From contig NZ_JADMOL010000001.1 of the NCBI RefSeq assembly GCF_015558675.1, positions 25,067-76,832 of the forward strand: a stretch of 51,766 bases of DNA, written 5' to 3'. Source of the DNA: Paenibacillus sp. 1001270B_150601_E10 (lineage in GTDB: Bacteria > Bacillota > Bacilli > Paenibacillales > Paenibacillaceae). How positions within the stretch are numbered: position 1 is the first letter of the stretch; each line of letters begins with the position of its first letter. Under the pieces are notes generated by a model. It had not been told where the DNA came from. It searched no databases and saw nothing but the letters and a program-made list of their open reading frames with translations. The translations under genes and the position numbers were made by a program. This document shows positions 17,853 to 26,151 of this stretch, in pieces.

Positions 17853-18167
17853 TTACTTCGTCAGATTCAGCATCACGATGCCCACGATCAGGATCCCCAT
17901 CCCAAGCCATGCTTGACGATTCATCTTTTCTTTAAAGATCCACATTCCTGTTAATACCGTCAGGATCGTCCCAACACCGCTCCAGGTTGCATACACAAGC
18001 CCTAGCGGAAGTGCTTTTAAGGCAAGGGACATCAGCCAGAAAGCGAACCCGTAGCCAAGCACAATGCCTGCTATCGGAAGCCAGCGCGTAAAGCCGTTAG
18101 ACAGCTTCAGCATCGTAGAACCGAATACCTCCATGACAATGGCCAAGCCCAACCATACATAATTCAT
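17853..18167 (-). CDS. ebrA: Small multidrug resistance transporter, EbrA-like
   Basis: The partner SMR subunit, 104 aa with four helices. Glu 13 (AIVMEVFGSTMLKLS) is the proton/substrate site, and VYATWSGVGTILTVL is the helix-3 motif. It has the short C-terminus of EbrA. Its start overlaps the tetR stop by four bases, so translation is coupled to the regulator. The sequence WSGVG rather than the guanidinium-exporter pattern, and the lack of a guanidine riboswitch upstream, argue for a multidrug rather than a Gdx-type role. Confidence 0.88.
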   Translation of the reverse strand: MNYVWLGLAIVMEVFGSTMLKLSNGFTRWLPIAGIVLGYGFAFWLMSLALKALPLGLVYATWSGVGTILTVLTGMWIFKEKMNRQAWLGMGILIVGIVMLNLTK

Positions 18168-18697
18168 ACTGATTTCTCCTTATCGATCCAATCAAGCAAA
18201 TAGCGTACAACCTTCTTCTCTTCCTCCACATGCAGCGGATCACTTTCGAACAAGCGTGAGTACAGCAGCCCATCACTGACAAGGCGAACGATCATCCCCA
18301 CTTCGAAAGGAACTTCTTCCCTCACCATTTCTTCACGAAATCGCTGATAGTCTTCATCCCATAGCTTGATCCATTCTTTATTCGTTGAAAGCGCCGCTAG
18401 CATGCTCGAAGACGCATTGTGGTGCTTATCCAGCTGCTTAAGTGTCGCTAATAGAAAGGACTTCGTATAGCTTCCCGTCTCATCCAATGCCTCTTGAACA
18501 AGCTCTCGATATTCCTTGATCGTCTCAACATTAAGTCCTTTAATCAGCTCATCCTTATTCGAAAAATGATACAGCAACCCGCCCTTGCTTACCCCGGCTT
18601 CAGCCGCCACTTCTTCCAAGGTCAAATGGTTGATTCCCTTCTGCATAATAATCGAGGATGCCGCTTCTAAGATTAACTGACGCTTGGACACCGCCAT
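18164..18697 (-). CDS. TetR family transcriptional regulator
   Basis: Repressor of about 177 aa. The N-terminal TetR HTH is clear (ILEAASSIIMQKGINHLTLEEVA, then AGVSKGGLLYHFSNKDEL); the rest is a helical ligand-binding and dimerisation domain. It heads the ebrA-ebrB operon with 4-nt overlap, so drug binding probably derepresses both itself and the pump. The second ATG is chosen for better spacing to AGAGAGGTGA; the first ATG is two codons upstream. A palindrome directly at its promoter is the candidate operator. Confidence 0.9.
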   Translation of the reverse strand: MAVSKRQLILEAASSIIMQKGINHLTLEEVAAEAGVSKGGLLYHFSNKDELIKGLNVETIKEYRELVQEALDETGSYTKSFLLATLKQLDKHHNASSSMLAALSTNKEWIKLWDEDYQRFREEMVREEVPFEVGMIVRLVSDGLLYSRLFESDPLHVEEEKKVVRYLLDWIDKEKSV

Positions 18698-18732
18698 TGA
18701 CATTCACCTCTCTACCCGTCAACTTTTACTGT

Positions 18733-18778
18733 ACCGTCTGGACGGTTTTATTTTATCAAAATCCATTTCTGAGAGCAA
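18733..18778 (-). promoter_or_regulatory. Promoter and operator of tetR-ebrAB
   Basis: Minus strand TTGCTC (18773-18778), 17-bp spacer, TAAAAT (18750-18755). A palindrome ACCGTC-2 nt-GACGGT (18733-18746) covers the expected start point, an ideal place for TetR repression. Confidence 0.65.
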
Positions 18779-18882
18779 CTAAAAGATGCAACGCCCATAA
18801 AGACTTTTATTATCTTTTCACAGTTGCCAACTAGCAAATATTCTCTCACTCTCTCCACGCATTCACCCCCAATAAAATGCAA

Positions 18883-18927
18883 AAAGAAGCTCTCGCTTAA
18901 GGGCTTATCCCTTCGCTGAGCTTCTTT
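18883..18927. terminator. Intrinsic terminator of the GNAT gene
   Basis: 10-bp arms AAAGAAGCTC / GAGCTTCTTT with a long loop that itself contains AAGGG / CCCTT pairing. On the minus strand TTTTTGCATTTTATT follows; the plus strand also has TATTTTT. Confidence 0.8.
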
Positions 18928-18979
18928 TATTTTTGGCACAGTCTCTTGAATCTCATGCCCAATTTATGCGCTGTACGAG

Positions 18980-20134
18980 CTAATCAGTCTTTACACATAG
19001 ATCCTGTTTGATGGATTGAAACGATTCTTCCTCCATCGCCTTCTCTTGGCTAATCCATCCTGATCGTATCGCTTCTTGCAGATAGGAGATGGCTTTGGAT
19101 ATTTCACCAACGCGAGCCTGAGCTCTTGCAGCATTAAAGTTGAACCAGCCAAGAGGAATGTTAGTAAGCATATAGGATGACTTCACTTCTAAGTCTTCCT
19201 CCGCATGAAGCGCATACCGTGTTAATGCCTCCTCATATTGCGTAGCTGCATAGTCATACTCTTCATTGGTCCAATCGCGGTATGCTTGTACGAGTCTATG
19301 GTCAAAGGAGTTGAACCAGCCTGTTAGGACAGTATATTGACGAACAAGCCTGCCTCCGATTCGTTCTACCGTTCGGAACGAGCCCACATTATCGTCCCAG
19401 CAATCCCAGCCCACGCTGTGAATCCCGATTCGAAAGGCATGAGCTGCTGTCGCATGGGCAACTGCTGTCCCAAATCCTTTTCTACGATCGTTCTCATCCG
19501 TTTCAATTCCGAGCTCGCAGATGTCTCCATGTACGAAGTCCGTTAAGCAAGCACTCACGATAACCTGGTTCTCATCCAACACACAATAGCCGAACCGATT
19601 TCCCATCATCCAATGCTCGCATGTTATTTGATTCTCCTCAAGCATGTCAGCTGCCAGCTGGCGCTGTTCAGGCAAAAGTTGATGAAAGAGCTTCTCGGTA
19701 AAGGGTTCGATCGTGAATCCTTCTGGTATGGAGACCGTGATGCTTCGATGCACCTCTGGATCGATGATGTAATACCGTCTGTCTAGCTTCGCAAGACGTC
19801 TGTCTGGAATCATGTCATTCTGAATGCGCGCCTCCCACTCTAGGCCTGCATAACAAAACACAAAATCCAGCTTATTCGATCTGTTCATCATCGGAAAACA
19901 ATGTTCAAGCAGAACACTGGCTAGTGCCTTAGTAAACGAGCGTTGTTCAGCATCTCCCGCACAATAGAACGTTCTGTTTTTATCCCAAATCATGACCGAA
20001 CGCGGATCCTGAAGACGATCCACATAGATTTCACATGGCCGTTCACCCTCTAAGATCAATGCCAGCGCCTCTGACTGAAGATGCTCCATGATCGGACGAA
20101 CGGCATTCAGATCGACTGTTCGATAGATAGACAT
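18980..20134 (-). CDS. GNAT acetyltransferase with C-terminal TPR-like tail
   Basis: A 384-aa protein. Residues about 1-270 fit the GNAT_acetyltr_2 type of N-acetyltransferase: an N-terminal half without obvious motifs, then VIVSACLTDFVHGDICELGIETDENDRRKG-like acetyl-CoA binding region with the R/K-G-x-G/A element at RRKGFGTAVA near residue 218, and WDCWDDNVGS near 245. The last ~100 residues contain helical repeats (YAATQYEEALTRYA, WFNFNAARAQARVGEISKAISYLQEAI) typical of a TPR end-of-group domain. Substrate unknown. AGGAGG is 9 nt before the ATG. It is a single gene. Confidence 0.85.
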   Translation of the reverse strand: MSIYRTVDLNAVRPIMEHLQSEALALILEGERPCEIYVDRLQDPRSVMIWDKNRTFYCAGDAEQRSFTKALASVLLEHCFPMMNRSNKLDFVFCYAGLEWEARIQNDMIPDRRLAKLDRRYYIIDPEVHRSITVSIPEGFTIEPFTEKLFHQLLPEQRQLAADMLEENQITCEHWMMGNRFGYCVLDENQVIVSACLTDFVHGDICELGIETDENDRRKGFGTAVAHATAAHAFRIGIHSVGWDCWDDNVGSFRTVERIGGRLVRQYTVLTGWFNSFDHRLVQAYRDWTNEEYDYAATQYEEALTRYALHAEEDLEVKSSYMLTNIPLGWFNFNAARAQARVGEISKAISYLQEAIRSGWISQEKAMEEESFQSIKQDLCVKTD

Positions 20135-20366
20135 ATTCTTTAGCCTCCTAATATTTCATGAACCATATATACCATCAGCGAATGATAATGAATGAAAGAA
20201 AGGTCATCACTTAACGGTTACAGCGTACCATAACGAAGATCTGGAGGTTAGGGCATGCTTTTGTATAGCTAATTTGTACAATGACTGTACGGCGATTGTA
20301 GAAGTTTGTGATACAATATATAACCATATAGAACATAAATTAGGTTAAGGATAAGGCGGGATTAGG

Positions 20367-20759
20367 ATGGAGCGAATCGTGTTCTTTGATGGCGAATGCA
20401 ACTTTTGCGATAAGAGTGTGCAATTTATTATCAAACGTGATCCTTCTGCAGTTTTTTCATTTGCTTCCTTGCAAAGTGAGATCGGTAAGGCTCAGCTTCA
20501 AAAGTATCATGTACCGAGTCATATCGAAAGCTTCGTCTTAATCGAACATAATAAGTATTATGTAAAGTCAACGGCAGCTCTTCGGATCTGCAAACATCTA
20601 AAGGGACTATGGAAGCTGTGTTCGATTCTATTAATCGTGCCTCGCCCTATACGCGATGCTGTTTATACTTTTATTGCGAAGCGCCGTTATCGTTGGTTTG
20701 GAAAAAAAGAGAGCTGTACCCTCCCCTCCCCGGAGATTCGAAAACGGTTTTTATCGTAA
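20367..20759 (+). CDS. DCC family thiol-disulfide oxidoreductase (DUF393)
   Basis: A 130-aa protein of the DCC (DUF393) family, named for the motif seen here at residues 8-14, DGECNFC followed by D, with the two cysteines arranged as a thioredoxin-like CxxC. VFSFASLQS and the SxAAL-type helix near residue 70 (VKSTAALRICKHL) are also family features. A C-terminal hydrophobic segment (LWKLCSILLIVPRPIRDAVY) precedes a basic end. Function is not established for the family beyond presumed redox activity. It is convergent with the MATE gene. Confidence 0.9.
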   Translation: MERIVFFDGECNFCDKSVQFIIKRDPSAVFSFASLQSEIGKAQLQKYHVPSHIESFVLIEHNKYYVKSTAALRICKHLKGLWKLCSILLIVPRPIRDAVYTFIAKRRYRWFGKKESCTLPSPEIRKRFLS

Positions 20760-20770
20760 CCACATAGAAC

Positions 20771-20804
20771 AACAGGCAGCCCCTCATGCGAAGGACTGCC
20801 TGTT
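20771..20804. terminator. Bidirectional intrinsic terminator
   Basis: 9-bp stem AACAGGCAG / CTGCCTGTT between the convergent DCC and MATE genes; T-tracts are short on both sides (TTTATTC on the plus strand). Confidence 0.65.
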
Positions 20805-20842
20805 TATTCGATAAGGCTGATTAGTGCTACATTCATAATCCA

Positions 20843-22207
20843 TCATTTATCCGCTAAGATTCCGCGCTTTGCTCTACGTTCAATAACAGCAAGTCTTGAG
20901 AACAGCCCAACTGCCCCTATCGCAAGACCAACAATCAGGCCAATCCAATATCCATACGCATCAAGGCTCGTAAAGGCAGCGAGTGCATAACCAGAAGGCA
21001 ATCCAATCACCCAATACGATAAAAATGCAATGATAAATACAATATTCACGTCTTTATATCCTCTAAGCGTGCCTTGAATTGGAGCTGCAATAGCATCCGA
21101 TAATTGGAAGAAGATCGCATAGAATAGGAACGATTGTGTCAACTCTCGTACAGATGGCTCAGGATTGTAAAGGGCTGCAACATCAGATGATAAGAAGAAC
21201 AATAGAATCGCACACAAGGACGACATACCAATTGCAAACCCGATGCCAAGTCGAGCATACTGTCTAGCATCCTTGTAGCGTTTCGCGCCTACTTCGAACC
21301 CAATCAATATCGTTAAGCTCATCGCTACACTTAACGGAAGCATGTACAGCAAGGAAGCAAAGTTCATCGCGGCCTGATGGGACGCGATCGTTACGGTATC
21401 ATAGTTGCTCATTAGCAGCGTGACCATCGCGAAAATACTGACTTCAAAGAAGATGGAGAGACCGATTGGCGTTCCGATCTTTAATACTTCCTTCCACTTC
21501 TTAAATGAAATCTTCTCCCATGCTGACAGCATTCTAAGCTCTTTCATGCCGTCGTTTCGCTTCATAAACCATATTGCGACAGACATAATGATGATGTAGG
21601 TGATCGATGTCGCAAGCCCAGAGCCTGCTCCGCCTAATGAAGGAAACCCAAACTTTCCAAAGATGAATACATAATTCAAGAGCACGTTGATCGGGAAGGA
21701 CAACAGCGTAATGAACATCGTAACTCTCGTTTGCCCTAAACCATCGATGCTGGCTCTCATCACTGTATAGATCAATACAGGAATAACACCGATTCCAAGG
21801 AAATGCAAATAATTCGCTGCAACCTTTGCAACTTCAGCCTCTAGGCTCATAGCATGCAAGATCGGTTCAATCGCAAATCCGCCCACGACGATCAACACAA
21901 GGCCAAATACGATTGCTAAATAAGCGGCCTGAATGACGCTAGAAGCGATCCTCTCCTTCTTACGTGCACCTAGTGCCTGCGCGACAATAGGTGTAACGCC
22001 AAGGAATATCCCTGATACGCCTGTATAAATTGGAGTCCATAAGCTGGCTCCGATTGCAACTCCTGCGAGATTCTCCTTGTTGAAGTTGCCTGACATCACC
22101 GTGTCAAAGAACACCATAAACTGCATGGCCACTTGCGTAATAAAGATCGGTAACAGAATGTGAAACATCATTTTCACTTTTTGTTTCCACGTATGAGTCT
22201 GATTCAT
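20843..22207 (-). CDS. MATE family multidrug/Na+ antiporter
   Basis: Efflux protein of 454 aa with twelve membrane helices, the standard MATE length. The first helix sequence QVAMQFMVFFDTVMSGNF, the VAIGASLWTPIY loop, and the repeat of this pattern in the second half (HQAAMNFASLLYMLPLSVAMSLTILIG) are characteristic. It exports cationic compounds using Na+ or H+. The start codon has only a weak AAAGG, and no regulator gene is adjacent. It is divergent from xerS. Confidence 0.92.
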   Translation of the reverse strand: MNQTHTWKQKVKMMFHILLPIFITQVAMQFMVFFDTVMSGNFNKENLAGVAIGASLWTPIYTGVSGIFLGVTPIVAQALGARKKERIASSVIQAAYLAIVFGLVLIVVGGFAIEPILHAMSLEAEVAKVAANYLHFLGIGVIPVLIYTVMRASIDGLGQTRVTMFITLLSFPINVLLNYVFIFGKFGFPSLGGAGSGLATSITYIIIMSVAIWFMKRNDGMKELRMLSAWEKISFKKWKEVLKIGTPIGLSIFFEVSIFAMVTLLMSNYDTVTIASHQAAMNFASLLYMLPLSVAMSLTILIGFEVGAKRYKDARQYARLGIGFAIGMSSLCAILLFFLSSDVAALYNPEPSVRELTQSFLFYAIFFQLSDAIAAPIQGTLRGYKDVNIVFIIAFLSYWVIGLPSGYALAAFTSLDAYGYWIGLIVGLAIGAVGLFSRLAVIERRAKRGILADK

Positions 22208-22357
22208 TGCCTTTGTCGCTGCCTTTCTTGGTGAATTGCATCTCTATAGTGTAAGCCTTTCTACGGTAAAAGAAAACCTTTATTCATTGAAAATATGATA
22301 AAATAAGAGGACTTTCATCGCTTATAACACTTCGAGTCTAGCTGTAATTAATCTTAT

Positions 22358-22372
22358 TGATATTTAATATCA
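22358..22372. repeat. AT-rich dyad just upstream of xerS
   Basis: TGATATT-T-AATATCA, 7-bp arms, embedded in an all-AT stretch (22347-22382) with the near-repeats ATTGATATTTAA and ATTAATATTTAA, 26 nt before the xerS GTG. In streptococci and lactococci the difSL target lies directly beside xerS. Operator and recombination-site readings are both open. Confidence 0.4.
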
Positions 22373-22397
22373 TTAATATTTAAGGGGGTTACTTCTA

Positions 22398-23468
22398 GTG
22401 ACTATTCAAAAGCAAAGGGACCGACAGCAGGTGGATCAGAAGCTACCAACTTTGCCTTGGTACGTCCAGCAGTTTATTGAATATAAACTTCCTGATCTGT
22501 CGCCTTCTACCTTAATCGAATATATTCGAGATTATGAAATCTTCTTTGGATGGCTTATTCAAGAGGGAATCAGCGCGGGTCCAACCATTAAAAATGTAAC
22601 CTTGGAAGAGTTGGAGTCCCTTCGTATGGAGCAGATTACGGCATTCCGCATCTACTTGACCACCTATAAGGAGGAGAAGAACAGCCGAATTACGCTATCT
22701 CGCAAGCTATCCTCCCTGCGTTCTCTCTTTCATTATTTAAGCCAGATTGCAGAAGACGAGAACTACTACCCCCTTCTAAAACGCAATATTATGGCCAAGA
22801 TCGAGATCAAACGAGTACATAAGCCAAAAGACACGGCTGCTAAACTTAAGGGAAAGCTGCTGGAAGAGGATGAGCTGTTTGACTTTGTAGACTATGTACG
22901 GAGTGGCTATGCCGCTGATGTAGCAGATAATAAGCAGGCGCTATATGCCCACGAGCAGAATGCGGTTAGAGATGCGGCTATCGTGAGCTTAATCTTAAAT
23001 TCGGGCCTACGCGTAAGCGAGGTTGTAAACCTTAATAGTGATGATGTTGATATGAACAATAAACTCTTATACGTATCCAGAAAAGGCAATCAAGACGAGA
23101 CCTTCAAGACGCCTGTGTACTTCAGGGATCGTGCCAAAGAGGATCTGGATGCTTATTTAGAGCTCCGTTCTATACGCTACCCTGCTCCAAAACGTGAAAA
23201 GGCCTTTTTCCTTGCTATTAAAAATGGCGAGCAGGAAGCAAAGAGAATGACAAAGCGAGCCATGCAGGCCATGATTATCAAGTATGCCAAAGCCTTTGGC
23301 AAGCCTTCTTTGACGATTCACAAGCTGCGCCATTCATTTGCTACGGACTATTATCTTCACAATGATATTTATAAGACGAAAGAACAGCTCGGCCATGCAT
23401 CGACCGAGACAACGGAGATCTATGCTCACCTGACTGATAAAACGATGTCTGAAGCGATTGACCGCTAA
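22398..23468 (+). CDS. xerS: Tyrosine recombinase XerS
   Basis: A 356-aa tyrosine recombinase of the XerS type. The long N-terminal part with LPWYVQQFIEYKLPDLSPSTLIEYIRDYEIF-like sequence is diagnostic. Catalytic residues are present: Arg in NSGLRVSEVV near residue 206, HKLRHSFATDYY near 310, LGHASTETTEIYAHL with the nucleophile Tyr near 343. The start is a GTG with AAGGGGG 9 nt upstream. In streptococci XerS alone resolves chromosome dimers at difSL; in Bacillales it coexists with other Xer proteins and its job is less clear. It shares a bidirectional terminator with the pspA operon. Confidence 0.9.
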   Translation: MTIQKQRDRQQVDQKLPTLPWYVQQFIEYKLPDLSPSTLIEYIRDYEIFFGWLIQEGISAGPTIKNVTLEELESLRMEQITAFRIYLTTYKEEKNSRITLSRKLSSLRSLFHYLSQIAEDENYYPLLKRNIMAKIEIKRVHKPKDTAAKLKGKLLEEDELFDFVDYVRSGYAADVADNKQALYAHEQNAVRDAAIVSLILNSGLRVSEVVNLNSDDVDMNNKLLYVSRKGNQDETFKTPVYFRDRAKEDLDAYLELRSIRYPAPKREKAFFLAIKNGEQEAKRMTKRAMQAMIIKYAKAFGKPSLTIHKLRHSFATDYYLHNDIYKTKEQLGHASTETTEIYAHLTDKTMSEAIDR

Positions 23469-23480
23469 GGTCCGACAATG

Positions 23481-23528
23481 AAAAAAGACCACCCCTTCAT
23501 AGATTTCATAAATGGGGTGGTCTTTTTT
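23481..23528. terminator. Strong bidirectional terminator
   Basis: Perfect 15-bp stem, AAAAAAGACCACCCC and its complement, 18-nt loop. It ends both xerS (plus) and the pspA operon (minus); T-runs are built into both arms. Confidence 0.95.
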
Positions 23529-23535
23529 CCTACCG

Positions 23536-24276
23536 CTACCTTCGACCTCTTCGGAACACACTGCCCTTGCCTGATCTCGTCTTTGGCGGCTTGTATTTCT
23601 TGATTGTAGGATTTTTGATGCTTGTACCGCTCTTATCTCGACTGATCGTGCCTTTTGAGGAAGATGGTGTCCGTTTAAAAATGTTACTGCTGCTTCCGAC
23701 TGTGGAATCATTGCTGGAGCCTCTTTTGAATATAGAGCCTTTGCGATCTACCGTAATCGGAGGAGCCTTCTTCATATCCTCCTTTGTCGGAGCATGATAC
23801 GGCTTGGATGGCGTATATACTTTTCGATCGGTATAGCCTCTATATTTGCCAAGGCCACTTAACGAATCGAACATGCTGTCAACGATCTTGTACGTTAAGT
23901 ACATCTCAAGGAAGCTGCGATCATAGTTCTGCTTAACGTATTCCTTAGAAGCAACCTCAATTAATGCATCCTTAGGCTGTTCCTGATCCTGTTGAATCTG
24001 AATAATTTGGTTGGAATAGACAAGGAACATACGCTCGGGATCTTCCTTGGATATCTGCTCAGGTCTTTGCTTATCCGAGAGCAGCTTGGCTGCATCAGGT
24101 ACCGTTGTATCCGCAGCACGATACACATACGAGGTACGATTACCATCCTCGGTAACCGATTCTAACGGAAATTGTTCGGCAACATTCACCTGCCCACAAG
24201 CGGCGAGCAGCGGGAAGATGAGCGTAAGTACGAGCAGGCATTTGATCCAGTAGAAGGAGTTCTTCTTTATCGTCAT
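23536..24276 (-). CDS. DUF4247 domain lipoprotein
   Basis: A 246-aa exported lipoprotein: basic N-terminus, hydrophobic core, lipobox LLAAC with the acylated Cys at residue 27. Residues 28 to about 155 form the DUF4247 domain (EQFPLESV, TSYVYRA, ERMFLVYSNQIIQIQ, DRSFLEMYLTYKIVDSMF). The last ~90 residues are disordered, rich in Lys, Arg, Ser and Gly, and end in SVFRRGRR, so they could bind anionic wall polymers or phospholipid. It is the last gene of the pspA operon, 8 nt after the DUF4178 gene, placing an outer-surface protein in this envelope-stress set. Confidence 0.88.
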   Translation of the reverse strand: MTIKKNSFYWIKCLLVLTLIFPLLAACGQVNVAEQFPLESVTEDGNRTSYVYRAADTTVPDAAKLLSDKQRPEQISKEDPERMFLVYSNQIIQIQQDQEQPKDALIEVASKEYVKQNYDRSFLEMYLTYKIVDSMFDSLSGLGKYRGYTDRKVYTPSKPYHAPTKEDMKKAPPITVDRKGSIFKRGSSNDSTVGSSSNIFKRTPSSSKGTISRDKSGTSIKNPTIKKYKPPKTRSGKGSVFRRGRR

Positions 24277-24284
24277 GTTCTTCG

Positions 24285-24791
24285 TTACGATTGTCTCATG
24301 ACGCGAACATCAGGAGCCAGAATCGATTCTCCCTCATAGAGCTGGAATCGGCCATCCTGCCATTCTATGCGAAGCAGCTTCCGATTATCCGCTTGGTAAT
24401 CCCATACATATTGCTCGCCTGCTATGCCGAATGGTGTTTGTCCGTTAACGGTAACCTGACCACTGTACTGATCCTCTAGGTAATACCAGGTTCCATCTAA
24501 TTCAATCTCAGTTGGAACCTCTTCAACAGCATCCAATCTTCCGTCGATCGTCTCAAATAATGAGTATCGGAGCTGCTCACGTTGATCAATGTGCAAATAC
24601 TTGATGGCTGCCCCATCACGCAACGTAAGCCATACCGACGATCGAACACGCCACTCGGTACGTCCGACAATCTCATAGGTGATCAGTGATACCTCGACAA
24701 TATCGCCAGGTACCAAGCTCATCGGTGTCTTCTCTGGCTTAGGTGGCTCAGGCTTCTCCATGAGCTTGCGCACTCGTTTCCATAGACTCAC
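24285..24791 (-). CDS. DUF4178 domain protein
   Basis: A 168-aa soluble protein with the DUF4178 domain: LVPGDIVEVSLITYEIVGRTEW near the start, WYYLEDQYSG and WDYQADNRKLLRIEWQDGRFQLYEG near the end, all beta-rich. An N-terminal basic helix (WKRVRKLMEKPEPPKPEK) precedes it. The start is a GTG with AGGGAG 9 nt upstream. DUF4178 genes recur beside PspA and DUF350 in several phyla, suggesting a shared envelope function, but the biochemical role is not known. Confidence 0.88.
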   Translation of the reverse strand: MSLWKRVRKLMEKPEPPKPEKTPMSLVPGDIVEVSLITYEIVGRTEWRVRSSVWLTLRDGAAIKYLHIDQREQLRYSLFETIDGRLDAVEEVPTEIELDGTWYYLEDQYSGQVTVNGQTPFGIAGEQYVWDYQADNRKLLRIEWQDGRFQLYEGESILAPDVRVMRQS

Positions 24792-24830
24792 GCCTGTTCA
24801 CTCCCTTCATTTCTTCCGATCCGTATCTCT

Positions 24831-25250
24831 CTATAGGCATGCTGCAATAATGAAAGCTCCAACTACATGCAAGGAGCCTGCAAGAAGAGCATGCGACATC
24901 ATGCCGTTCTTCGTGCCTTCCTCGAGATTCAAGCTGAACATCCCTTTAAGCAGCAAGCGAACCAGCCACTCAATAATAAGCAGAATCACAAAGGCGATGA
25001 CCGAATAAATTAATGCTTCCCATAGGGAATAGGCTACACGGATAGAAGTGGACAGGATATACCCTTGTGCAAACAGCTTCATTACAAACCGGGTGGTTAC
25101 CGCAACATTCCCCTTCTTCATTTCGCGGATGTCATTATATGACGTAAAGAACGAGTCCACACACATCAGAATGAACAGCAGCACAACGCTGATTCCTGTC
25201 CACAGTCCAATGGCTTGAACATTTTGCAGTGTTACATTGAATTGATCCAC
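24831..25250 (-). CDS. DUF350 membrane protein
   Basis: An integral membrane protein of about 139 aa with four hydrophobic segments in two pairs, as in the duplicated DUF350 family (YjfL in E. coli). Landmarks are LWTGISVVLLFILMCVDSFFTSYND, AVTTRFVMKLFAQGYILSTSIR, IEWLVRLLLKG and the final HVVGAFIIAACL. I choose the GTG at 25250, which has AGGAGG 7 nt upstream; the frame stays open to an ATG at 25292 that has no RBS. It is the second gene of the operon, between pspA and DUF4178. Confidence 0.85.
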   Translation of the reverse strand: MDQFNVTLQNVQAIGLWTGISVVLLFILMCVDSFFTSYNDIREMKKGNVAVTTRFVMKLFAQGYILSTSIRVAYSLWEALIYSVIAFVILLIIEWLVRLLLKGMFSLNLEEGTKNGMMSHALLAGSLHVVGAFIIAACL

Positions 25251-25383
25251 CTTATATCCTCCTATGATTCCAGCATCCAGGCTTATCATCATGCATTCAC
25301 TTGCTGTCGAATAAAGACGCTTGCATTCGCAAGCGTCTTCTCACATTCATCCTATCAAAAGTACATATGTGGAAAGGAGGACA

Positions 25384-26067
25384 TTAATTCCCGTTTGCCT
25401 TCTCATCTTGTACTTTTTTCATAATTGCAGCAAGTTCATCTTCAATTTCTTTGCTGGATCCAAGCTTAGCGAACTCATCATCCAAGGAGCTGTTTTTGCC
25501 AAGCAACTCGTTGCTCGCATCTGCTTGTGCTTCCATCTGCAGCATTTTTTCTTCCATGCGCTTAAGTCCTGCTGTTGCTGTATCGGAGCCGAAGCCAGAC
25601 ATCGTTTTGTTGATCTCGTTCTGAGCTTTTGCCGCATTGTAGCGAGCGACAAGCGTTTCGCGTTTGTTCTTCATATCGGTGTACTGCTTGTGCATTTCGT
25701 TAAGCTTGCCGCGGAGATTGTCAGCAGCAGCTTTATTCTGGTCATAGTTCACTTTGAACTCGGACATTTTCTGCTCGGCAGCTTTCTTTTCTTCAAGAGC
25801 ACGGCGGGCAAGATCCAAGTTGCCTGCGCTAACAGCAAGATGAGCTTGTTCTTCGCGTTTTTTCACGAGTGCTTCTTGCTCTTCGTATTGCTGCTTAAAG
25901 CGTTTTTCAATTGCAATTTGCTGGGCAACAGCGCGCTCTGCTTCCTCAAGATCCTCTTGCATATCACGTAAGTATTGATCCGTCATTTTGATAGGATCCT
26001 CTGCTTTGTCGATCAAAGCATACAAGTTAGACATGGTTAGATCTCTTAAACGTTTGAATAATGACAT
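25384..26067 (-). CDS. pspA: PspA/IM30 family phage shock protein
   Basis: Peripheral membrane protein of the ESCRT-III-like PspA/IM30/LiaH superfamily, 227 aa and almost wholly coiled coil. It opens with the amphipathic membrane-binding helix SLFKRLRDLTMSNLYALIDKAEDP and continues with MTDQYLRDMQEDLEEAE. Such proteins assemble into rods or rings that stabilise damaged membranes and limit proton leakage. AGGAGGT stands 9 nt before the ATG. It heads a four-gene operon (pspA, DUF350, DUF4178, DUF4247) behind a sigma-W type promoter, so it should be induced by antibiotics and peptides acting on the envelope. Confidence 0.93.
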   Translation of the reverse strand: MSLFKRLRDLTMSNLYALIDKAEDPIKMTDQYLRDMQEDLEEAERAVAQQIAIEKRFKQQYEEQEALVKKREEQAHLAVSAGNLDLARRALEEKKAAEQKMSEFKVNYDQNKAAADNLRGKLNEMHKQYTDMKNKRETLVARYNAAKAQNEINKTMSGFGSDTATAGLKRMEEKMLQMEAQADASNELLGKNSSLDDEFAKLGSSKEIEDELAAIMKKVQDEKANGN

Positions 26068-26123
26068 AAGGTTATTACCTCCTCAAGAATGTACCAAAAC
26101 AGTTTTAAGGTTATTGCTAATAT

Positions 26124-26151
26124 AATACGGACGGTATTTAGGTGAGTTTCA
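26124..26151 (-). promoter_or_regulatory. ECF sigma-W type promoter of the pspA operon
   Basis: On the minus strand TGAAAC (26146-26151), exactly 16 bp, then CGTATT (26124-26129). This equals the B. subtilis sigma-W consensus TGAAAC-N16-CGTA. It lies about 60 nt before the pspA start codon. Confidence 0.85.

Noticed and set aside
18748..18939. 63-codon minus-strand ORF downstream of the GNAT gene
   Set aside because: It overlaps an intrinsic terminator and the tetR promoter, and has no RBS.
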